From Saprospiraceae bacterium (GTDB taxonomy: Bacteria > Bacteroidota > Bacteroidia > Chitinophagales > Saprospiraceae): a stretch of 64,000 nt of DNA. Below the pieces are notes generated by a model. The model searched no databases, was not told the origin of the DNA, and saw nothing but the letters and a program-made list of their open reading frames with translations. The translations under genes were made by a program, and so were the position numbers. This document shows, piece after piece, positions 58,301-64,000 of this stretch. Location of the stretch: contig JADJYH010000085.1 of NCBI GenBank assembly GCA_016719855.1, positions 1 through 64,000 on the forward strand, read 5' to 3'. Within the stretch, counting starts at the first letter, position 1; every line of letters begins with the position of its first letter.

Positions 58301-58894
58301 TCACTGGTAAACGACCTTCGCAAAATCTGCAACCACCCCTACCAGTTTTCAAAAGCTGCCCCAAAGCTTCCAAGGCTATCCGGCAAGACGCAGCTACTGC
58401 TCGGCCTACTGGAAAACAACTACGAAAACGGGGAAAAGACGCTGATTTTGACCCAGTTCCTGGAAACGGGCGAGCTGCTCACGAAGGCCATCAAGGATGC
58501 GTTCGGCAAGGAGCCGCTTCTTATCCACGACTCGGTCAGCATGCTCCAACGGGATGAAATAGTGTTCTCCTTTCAGAAAAATCCCGCTTTTGACACCCTC
58601 GTGCTGGTCACTACACCAGCCCACCCTGGGCAGAGCCTCACGGCTGCGACTAGTATCATCCAGTTCGACCGCTGGTGGAACCCGGCCATGGAGGCACAAG
58701 TGGTGGAACGGGCGAGCCGCATCAGCCAGTCGAAGGGCGTGATGCTCTGGCGGCTCACCACCGCCGAAACCTTCGAGGAGCGGCTGGCAGCGCTTTTGCG
58801 AAGCAACAAAGAACTTGACAAGCTCACCCTGGCCGCCGGGGAAAACTGGATTGGGGAACTGCCCGTGGAGGAATTGGAGTGGGTATTTGGGTGA
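55383..58894 (+). CDS. SWIM-domain SNF2-family helicase with atypical motifs, one frameshift
   Basis: About 1170 residues after restoring one A to the A-run at 57155-57161. ATG at 55383 gives MAKKYGVTWWGQQWLQSL, the usual start. A SWIM zinc finger sits near 120-145 (CSCGDFSTPCEHLAAVIYEI). The SNF2 ATPase begins with LPYQLTGYDWLM, motif I is DDLGLGKTLQ and motif II is VIDEAQ. Motif III, normally LTGTPIEN, reads GIIGRYIEH. Motif V, normally AGGxGLNLT, reads TPAHPGQSLT. Motif VI reads ERASRISQ, which keeps both Arg residues. It acts on nucleic acid with ATP; in bacteria the role of such SWIM/SNF2 proteins is poorly known. The changes in III and V may lower or alter activity. Confidence 0.88.
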
Positions 58895-59005
58895 AAGGAG
58901 CAAGCATTGCAAAGATTGGGCTTTGTTTTGATATAAAATCATGCTTATTTTGTGATAAATTGATGAAATGATTGCCTATCCAACATTTAGACAGCCTTGC
59001 AATTC

Positions 59006-59212
59006 ATGGCAAAACTCGACCCAGCAAAGGTGCTAGAGTTCCATGCGCCGCAAACCATGCAAAAACGGGTAGATGAACTTTTGACAAAAAAGCAGGAGAA
59101 AGGGCTGACCAAGAACGAGCAGGAAGAACTTGACCACTATTTAATTTTAGAACACATCGTCCGCCTTGCCAAATCAAGGGCTAGGTTACACCTCGCACAA
59201 GCCAGGGCATGA
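59006..59212 (+). CDS. Small helical protein paired with HNH gene
   Basis: Intact protein of 68 residues, MAKLDPAKVLEFHAPQTM and a charged helical C-terminus (LTKNEQEELDHYLILEHIVR, SRARLHLAQARA). No catalytic motif. Its stop overlaps the HNH start as ATGA (59209-59212), so the two are translationally coupled. Small proteins of this kind frequently precede HNH genes in bacteria. It may be an antitoxin- or chaperone-like partner, but this is not shown. A TTG start at 58997 is an alternative. Confidence 0.75.
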   Translation: MAKLDPAKVLEFHAPQTMQKRVDELLTKKQEKGLTKNEQEELDHYLILEHIVRLAKSRARLHLAQARA

Positions 59213-59618
59213 GTCGGCATATTCCAGAAACACTCCGATCCGAGGTGGCCAAACGTGCCGAGTATCGCTGTGAATACTGTCGGCGACCCGAAGCAGATTC
59301 TTTTATCCGCTATCAATCAGACCATATCATAAGCCGAAAACACGGAGGGGAAACAAAACTTGAAAACCTCGCCTATGCCTGTCCAACCTGCAACAACAAT
59401 AAGGGAGCCGATTTAGGTACTATCTTGACGGATGAAGAAAGGCTGATTCGACTTTTCAATCCAAGGAAACAAAATTGGTTTGAACATTTGAAGTAGCGGA
59501 AGGAGAAATATTAGCAAAGACCGAGACTGGTGAAGCCACAGTAAAAATCCTAAAACTTAATGAAGTTAGCAGGATACTTGAGCGATTGGACTTAATTACT
59601 GCTGGGATTTATCCTTGA
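59209..59618 (+). CDS. HNH endonuclease, one frameshift
   Basis: The first 94 residues are intact: zinc pair C-x2-C in YRCEYCRRP, then QSDHIISRKHGGE with the catalytic His, ENLAYACPTCNNNKG with the second Cys pair, and FNPRKQNWFEH. If one T missing near 59487-59489 is restored, the frame continues as EVAEGEILAKTETGEATVK and ends RLDLITAGIYP at 59618, giving about 136 residues, the normal HNH C-terminal tail of this group. Without repair it ends at 59496. It probably nicks or cuts DNA. Its partner gene precedes it by overlap. Confidence 0.88.
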
Positions 59619-59638
59619 ATAAATTTCACCCTCCCAAC

Positions 59639-60682
59639 TTACTTCTTCGGCCTGTACTTCGATTTGTCCATGATGAACTGCGCATCCGTTATCGCCATCA
59701 ACTGCTCCAGTGAGGTTTTCGGATTTTTTTCCATGAAGGCTTTGACGATTTGCCAGCCGAGCCAATTGGCGGTGCGGCCGGGTGCCTCCTCCGGCATACC
59801 GGGCGAGTTGGGGCTTGGCTCCACGAACTTTCGGTAGGTGTTGTAATCGGTGGAGTACAGCAGTTTTTCGGAGAAAAAATACGCCCAGATGTTTGCTTCG
59901 TTCTCATCGCACCAATCCACCTGCTTTTGTGAAAACTCGAGCCGCACACTGTCGGGGGCGTTGGGCAGCAGGTGGTCTAGGATGTAGAGTTCCTTGCCGT
60001 TGTGGATCATGTGGTCGAGCATCCGGCTGCCCTTCGCTGGGCCAAGGATGTCCTGCACGAGCATCCGCATGGATTTTGCGACGATGTGGTCCTTGTTGAA
60101 GGTGCGTACGAGGTACTTCGAGAAATTGGGGTTTTCGGGGTTAATGGCTTGGTACGGGTATTTTTCGCCGAGGTAAAAATCAAGCCCGACGCCGATGGCG
60201 TTTTCGCCGTACAAGAACCCGCCCACCGTGTACTCGGACACATAAGTGACCACCTCGCCGGACAGCGGCTGGGTGGGGAAGTAGTATTTGAAAAGTTGAA
60301 AAGCTAGCCGAAAATCCTTTTCCAGCCATTTCAAATCAGGAAAAACGACCTGGCAGGTATCGTTGAGCTTGCGAACGGCGGGGTGCAAGATGAAGCCCTT
60401 GGTGTATTGTTGATGCCCCTCCGGGGCAATGGTCGTGTCGGTAGAGCCAAGCACCTGCCCAAAAAAAACGGGGGCAAAGTCGGGGTATTTTTCCTCCAAC
60501 GCAGCCAGCCCCGGTGCAATGTTGTTGGTATCAAGGCCAAAAAAGTCCCTTTCAAAACGGCGGATTTTGACATCCACCTGGATACCCGAAACATCTGGAA
60601 TATCTTTACCTTTGCCGCATTCGCAGGCACTTACGCAAAGAAAAACTGCGAAAAGAAGAAATAGTCCGTTTCTGACGTTCAT
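59639..60682 (-). CDS. gldB: Gliding motility lipoprotein GldB
   Basis: Intact 347-residue lipoprotein: MNVRNGLFLLFAVFLCVSAC has the lipobox and C20 as lipid anchor. The mature protein has the order typical of GldB: IRRFERDFFGLD near the N-terminus, YTVGGFLYGENAIGVGLDFYLGEKYP, LDHMIHNGKELYILD, KLLYSTDYNTYRKFVEPSP and NWLGWQIVKAFM. GldB is needed for gliding in Flavobacterium and for stability of the Gld/T9SS machinery. With five T9SS cargoes in this window this supports a functional type IX system; whether the organism glides cannot be told. Confidence 0.92.
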   Translation of the reverse strand: MNVRNGLFLLFAVFLCVSACECGKGKDIPDVSGIQVDVKIRRFERDFFGLDTNNIAPGLAALEEKYPDFAPVFFGQVLGSTDTTIAPEGHQQYTKGFILHPAVRKLNDTCQVVFPDLKWLEKDFRLAFQLFKYYFPTQPLSGEVVTYVSEYTVGGFLYGENAIGVGLDFYLGEKYPYQAINPENPNFSKYLVRTFNKDHIVAKSMRMLVQDILGPAKGSRMLDHMIHNGKELYILDHLLPNAPDSVRLEFSQKQVDWCDENEANIWAYFFSEKLLYSTDYNTYRKFVEPSPNSPGMPEEAPGRTANWLGWQIVKAFMEKNPKTSLEQLMAITDAQFIMDKSKYRPKK

Positions 60683-60685
60683 AGT

Positions 60686-60764
60686 TTGTATTGTTGAAAT
60701 TGCTGTATTGTTAAATTGTTAGAAGTGCAAAAAAACAATTCAACAATGAAGCAATACAGCAATT
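60686..60764. repeat. Octamer word hairpin (ATTGCTGT family)
   Basis: Left arm GTATTGTTGAAATTGCTGTA... and right arm ...GAAGCAATACAGCAATT pair with a loop around AAGTGCAAAAA. It lies between the divergent starts of gldB and the PorT-like gene, so it overlies promoter space. Confidence 0.8.
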
Positions 60765-60791
60765 TTAAAAGCTAACCAAAAACAAATTTAG

Positions 60792-61490
60792 ATGAAAAAA
60801 ATTGTTGCAATTGCCGCCTTTTTTGCGCTCGTGTCGGGCGCAGCCACTGCACAGGAGACCGACCTTCGGCTGGGTTTCCAAGTAAGCCCCACCTTTTCCT
60901 GGATGACCACCGACGATACCGAAATTGGCAACAATGGTACGAACCTGGGGCTGAAACTTGGTGCACGGGGCGAGGTTTTTTTCCGTGAGAACTATGCTTT
61001 CATCATTGGCCTCGGCTTTGCCTTCAACAGTGGGGGGCAGTTGCTCCACGGCCAGTTCACCGATGCTTGGCAACGCTCGGAAATCCCGAACGGCGTCATC
61101 ACGCCATTCCCGGCAGGCACTGACCTTCGGTACAAAATTCAGTACGTCGAAATTCCGTTTGGCCTCAAGTTCCGCACGAACGAAATCGGGTACTTGCGCT
61201 ACTATGCAGAGTTGCCCGTCATCACGCTCGGCTTCAAGTCGCAGGCAAGGGGGCAGGTTGAGTACTCCAGTATCAAGGAGGACAAAATTGACATCAAAAA
61301 AGAAGTGACGCCGCTGGCCCTCTCTTGGGGCATTGGCGGTGGCATCGAGTACAGCGTGAACGAATCCACGTCGCTTGTGTGTGGGGTGAACTACCAGCGT
61401 GTCTTCACCGACGTCACTAAAAATTACGACAACGTGGACTCCAAGGCTGTCATCAACGCTATCGTCCTCCATTTGGGCGTGATGTTTTAA
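60792..61490 (+). CDS. Outer membrane beta-barrel protein (PorT-like family)
   Basis: Intact 232-residue protein with signal peptide MKKIVAIAAFFALVSGAATAQ. The mature part is an eight-strand type barrel: LRLGFQVSPTFSWM, NLGLKLGARGEVFF, YAFIIGLGFAFNSGG, YKIQYVEIPFGLKFRTN and a final strand INAIVLHLGVMF. It fits the OMP_b-brl_2/PorT-like family of Bacteroidota. It could be a T9SS accessory barrel, but many members have no known role. It is divergent from gldB and followed by a strong terminator. Confidence 0.85.
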   Translation: MKKIVAIAAFFALVSGAATAQETDLRLGFQVSPTFSWMTTDDTEIGNNGTNLGLKLGARGEVFFRENYAFIIGLGFAFNSGGQLLHGQFTDAWQRSEIPNGVITPFPAGTDLRYKIQYVEIPFGLKFRTNEIGYLRYYAELPVITLGFKSQARGQVEYSSIKEDKIDIKKEVTPLALSWGIGGGIEYSVNESTSLVCGVNYQRVFTDVTKNYDNVDSKAVINAIVLHLGVMF

Positions 61491-61505
61491 AGTGAAAAAT
61501 AATAA

Positions 61506-61543
61506 AGAAAGGCCCTCGCCGCATGTCGGCGAGGGCCTTTCTC
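61506..61543 (+). terminator. Strong rho-independent terminator
   Basis: GAAAGGCCCTCGCCG-CATGT-CGGCGAGGGCCTTTCTC is a perfect stem of about 14 bp right after the PorT-like gene. Confidence 0.92.
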
Positions 61544-61570
61544 TGTTAAAAAAACAAGCGACAAGCCATA

Positions 61571-62395
61571 ATGAACGAGGAAAAAATCGCCTTCTACTAC
61601 GACAAGGTCATTGACTACGCCGTGACTTTTGCATCTAAGCTTGCGGGAGCCATCATCATCATCATCGCTGGATTTTGGCTGGCAAAAAAGCTGGCAAACC
61701 TCTTTGCCATCTCCCTCGAAAGGGCAAAGTTCAGCAAGGAAGTAACGCCTTTTCTTGTGTCATTTGCAGGCATAGCTATGAAGATTGTCGTGCTGCTAGC
61801 TGCGGCAAGCCTCATTGGCATAGAAACCACTTCGATAGTTGGCATTTTGGCAGCGGCGGGATTTGCGGTGGGATTTGCCTTGCAGGGCAGCCTCAGCAAC
61901 TTTGCAGCAGGCATCCTCATCATGGTGTTCAAGCCCTACAAAATTGGTGACATGGTGGAGCTGCACGGGAAGTTCGGCAAGGTGGAGGACATCCATATTT
62001 TCAACACTGTCCTCATCACGCCGGGCCTCAAAACGCTAATCATACCGAACGGCAAGGTCATTGACGACACCATCACCAACTTCTCCGCCAAAGGAGCCGT
62101 TCGAATTGAACTGAACGTGACGATGCCATACGAGGAGAGTTTCCCGAAGGTAAAAGAAGTGCTGCTGAGTGCCTTGGACTCCGTGCCGTTGGTATTGAAA
62201 ACACCCGCCCCCGAAGTAGGCATCGAGCGCTTTGATCACCACAACATCCTCGTGGCAGTGCGCCCGTATGTGCATCCGGGCGACTACTGGAAGGGCATTT
62301 TTGAGGTGCACAAGGCAGTGAAATCCGCTTTTCATGACCACAATGTCAAAATAGCATACCCCGATGGGATGGAACTGGGGACGATTGGGGAGTGA
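61571..62395 (+). CDS. mscS: Small-conductance mechanosensitive channel
   Basis: Intact 274-residue membrane protein. Three N-terminal membrane segments include SKLAGAIIIIIAGFWLAKKL and IAMKIVVLLAAASLIGI. The pore helix TM3 has the Gly/Ala packing pattern GILAAAGFAVGFALQGSLSN. It is followed by the beta domain (FKPYKIGDMVELHGKFGKVEDI, IPNGKVIDDTITNFS) and a C-terminal alpha/beta vestibule. It opens under membrane tension to release solutes in osmotic downshock. Size and motifs fit the E. coli MscS type. Confidence 0.94.
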   Translation: MNEEKIAFYYDKVIDYAVTFASKLAGAIIIIIAGFWLAKKLANLFAISLERAKFSKEVTPFLVSFAGIAMKIVVLLAAASLIGIETTSIVGILAAAGFAVGFALQGSLSNFAAGILIMVFKPYKIGDMVELHGKFGKVEDIHIFNTVLITPGLKTLIIPNGKVIDDTITNFSAKGAVRIELNVTMPYEESFPKVKEVLLSALDSVPLVLKTPAPEVGIERFDHHNILVAVRPYVHPGDYWKGIFEVHKAVKSAFHDHNVKIAYPDGMELGTIGE

Positions 62396-62439
62396 TGCGG
62401 CAGCGGATTTTGAACTGGCACAGTATAACTCGGAACCCG

Positions 62440-62860
62440 TCATTTCTTTGGTCGAGCAATCCAGTTTTCAACTACAATATTTTCGATGCGGGAAAGTTCG
62501 GAGGTGTTCTCAGTCACCATGATTAGGTCGTTTGTGACTGCCGTTGATCCAATCAGCAGGTCAAAATCACTGATGAGCATCCCTGATTTGCGAAGAAAAA
62601 CTCGATTTTTGGCGTAAACAGTAAATGTGTTTCTGATAGGCAAAAATCCTGTCTGCAAATGCTTCAACAAAACTGTCCAATGCCATGCGTTGGCGAGCTT
62701 GCCATTTTGGGTCGCTGTTTTCGACACCGTATTCCAATTCCAGTAGAGTTATTTCGGAGATGAAGCAATTCTTGATGCCTACTTCACGGACTTTTCCGTC
62801 CAGTTGGTATGCTCCACGCAAAAAATGGACGACGATGTTGGTATCAAGAAGGTATTTCAC
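62440..62860 (-). CDS. PIN-domain toxin (VapC-type), one frameshift
   Basis: About 139 residues after removing one extra T in the sense T-run (plus strand 62642-62646). Acidic PIN residues are visible: Asp in MKYLLDTNIVVHFL, Glu in ITLLELEYG and Asp in SDFDLLIGSTA, with TNDLIMVTENT closing the site. VapC toxins are Mg-dependent RNases, often acting on tRNA or rRNA. Its start overlaps the end of the upstream antitoxin gene by four bases (62857-62860), the usual toxin-antitoxin layout. Confidence 0.88.
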
Positions 62861-63102
62861 AAGCTTATTTCTCGTGTTTGATTAACTCGAGCATCGTAGA
62901 TGGATTTGACCAAATCATCGCTTGTCCTATCAGAAGGGTAGCTTCCGAACAATTTTGAAACCAGGTCAGATGAAGGGTCTTCCTCCCTTTTGCGAGCAAT
63001 GGTTTCTTCCTTCCAATCAAAATTGAAGTTGAGCCGCTTCAACAAATCAAGCAAGAATTTCCATTCTGCCGAGTCGTTGAATTTTATCGTGATAACCTTC
63101 AT
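62857..63102 (-). CDS. Antitoxin of the PIN toxin pair
   Basis: Intact 81-residue protein with an N-terminal strand (MKVITIKFNDSAEWKFLLDL) and an acidic to polar C-terminal tail (DDLVKSIYDARVNQTREISL) that could wrap the toxin. No ribbon-helix-helix, AbrB or Phd motif is clear, so the DNA-binding class is unknown. The function is assigned from position: it directly precedes and overlaps the PIN gene. Confidence 0.75.
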   Translation of the reverse strand: MKVITIKFNDSAEWKFLLDLLKRLNFNFDWKEETIARKREEDPSSDLVSKLFGSYPSDRTSDDLVKSIYDARVNQTREISL

Positions 63103-63227
63103 CGTTAGTCTTTTTGAAAATAAGGAAACTGACTTTTGCGCAAGCTTACAAATTTAGCCTTTTCCCATTTACAAAACCAAATTGATGAGCTAAGAATTGA
63201 CCAAGGCTACTTCCAATTGACCAAGTT

Positions 63228-63689
63228 TCACTCAAAAAGCTGGTCGTACTCGCCTCCTTTCGCCTGCTTTTTCAATTGGGGAAGTTCGAGCGGCTTTTCC
63301 TTATTGGGCTTGCTTTCAATTTCTTCAAAATCAACCAGCTCGCCCTGACGCTCGTTTTGGTACTGCTGTTGAGCGTTTTTGAACTTCTTTTTCAACAATG
63401 CCTTGCCAAACAGAAAGGGAAAAACCAGTGTGTAGCCAAATATCGTGAACAAGATGGCACCAATGCCCAACAACGGGTTGGACTTCAAGGTGCTGCCAAT
63501 CCATTTCACATAATTGAAAACGACCGAGCGGTCAATGATGAGGGTGGCAATCAGCATCAACGGAGCCACCACGGTGAGGGCAAGCAGCGTGTATTTTATG
63601 ATAAAATACATGGCCACCAAAAAGCCGATTAAGATTAATATACCAGTAATACCGTCCAACCTGAAACTCGATGTCTTGCGATAGGTCAT
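63228..63689 (-). CDS. Conserved membrane protein of unknown function
   Basis: Intact 153-residue protein with about three membrane segments (GITGILILIGFLVAMYFIIKYT, LLALTVVAPLMLIATLII-like, LLGIGAILFTIFGYTLVFPFLF) and a charged cytoplasmic C-terminus (KKKFKNAQQQYQNERQGELVD, LPQLKKQAKGGEYDQLFE). I do not recognise a named family. It lies just downstream of a CoA-pyrophosphatase-type NUDIX gene on the same strand, with a gap of about 140 bases. Confidence 0.75.
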   Translation of the reverse strand: MTYRKTSSFRLDGITGILILIGFLVAMYFIIKYTLLALTVVAPLMLIATLIIDRSVVFNYVKWIGSTLKSNPLLGIGAILFTIFGYTLVFPFLFGKALLKKKFKNAQQQYQNERQGELVDFEEIESKPNKEKPLELPQLKKQAKGGEYDQLFE

Positions 63690-63830
63690 GTTTTGTTGTT
63701 TGATTTACGATTGCATTCTTGACGTTAACAACTGCGAAAAGTATTGACTTGTTTTCTGTAAACTCATGAAAATAGCGGAGTACAAGGGAAACGACGGACA
63801 TTTTGAAGCAAATGATAGACAAAGCTGCCT

Positions 63831-64000
63831 TCAGTCATCGGCCATTAGTTCGAGCAATTCGTTGAGCATCATGGCTGTGGCGCCCCAAAGCACCCGGCCA
63901 TGGAGGTCAAAGTAGGGTACGTTTTTTAGCGTGATTTGTGGGTTGATGCGGATGTCCGTGACCTGCCTCGTGCCCGGCTGCTGGAAGTGAGACAGCGGCA
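63831..64000 (-). CDS. NUDIX hydrolase, CoA pyrophosphatase type, N-terminus beyond window
   Basis: Only the last 56 residues are inside the window: RQVTDIRINPQITLKNVPYF, LHGRVLWGATAMMLNELLEL and a short acidic tail MADD. The VPYFDLHGRVLWGATAMML stretch is typical of the C-terminal part of the CoA pyrophosphatase (NudL-like) NUDIX group, which removes oxidised CoA. The NUDIX box itself lies outside, so the family call rests on the C-terminal part only. Confidence 0.75.
   Translation of the reverse strand, partial: PLSHFQQPGTRQVTDIRINPQITLKNVPYFDLHGRVLWGATAMMLNELLELMADD

Overview
The window reads as a chromosomal contig of a GC-rich member of the Bacteroidota, most likely a Saprospiria-like organism (inference; no rRNA or marker tree is available here). 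The support is five very large or medium secreted proteins that end in type IX secretion (T9SS) sorting tails, a gldB gliding-motility lipoprotein gene, a TonB-dependent receptor with a carboxypeptidase-like N-terminal domain, SprB-like, PKD, GEVED and lamin-tail repeat domains, and several genes typical of Bacteroidota (BatC, Porin_10-like porin, PorT-like barrel).

Layout. 1-3.5 kb: a Fic protein cut by the window edge and a YbbP-like ABC permease. 3.5-8.0 kb: a four-palindrome repeat element, an orphan batC, and a thiamin-type operon (TPP riboswitch, TonB receptor, NUDIX hydrolase). 8.0-8.6 kb: an untrustworthy poly-G/poly-C stretch. 8.6-17.3 kb: a 1608-aa SprB-repeat surface protein, an M16 peptidase and a 1-Cys peroxiredoxin. 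17.3-24.5 kb: housekeeping block (TPR protein, sugar nucleotidyltransferase, dUTPase, pyruvate kinase; divergently acpP-fabF). 24.5-28.1 kb: GH29 fucosidase lipoprotein and a putative porin. 28.9-34.1 kb: a CotH/lamin-tail/GEVED T9SS protein. 34.1-39.1 kb: a three-gene ABC unit with a His-rich extracytoplasmic loop, a lipoprotein methyltransferase and fumarylacetoacetase. 39.2-43.1 kb: a lysyl-endopeptidase-like T9SS protease. 43.1-45.2 kb: a low-GC decayed island (GYF_2 pseudogene, second four-palindrome element, MITE-like element). 45.2-52.1 kb: a choice-of-anchor-B/PKD T9SS protein, a further T9SS protein and a beta-lactamase-family hydrolase. 52.1-64 kb: FadL-type porin, anmK, cytochrome c, SWIM/SNF2 helicase, a small-protein/HNH pair, gldB, PorT-like barrel, MscS, a PIN toxin-antitoxin pair, a membrane protein and a partial CoA-pyrophosphatase-type NUDIX gene.

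Two features cut across the whole window. First, gene junctions are loaded with degenerate 7- or 8-nt tandem 'word' arrays. Many are paired as inverted arms that form long hairpins, and some lie inside coding sequence. Second, thirteen genes carry seventeen single-base frameshifts, nearly all in short homopolymers, which looks like residual long-read error rather than mass gene decay. Frameshifted genes are therefore annotated across their full span, with the break point stated.
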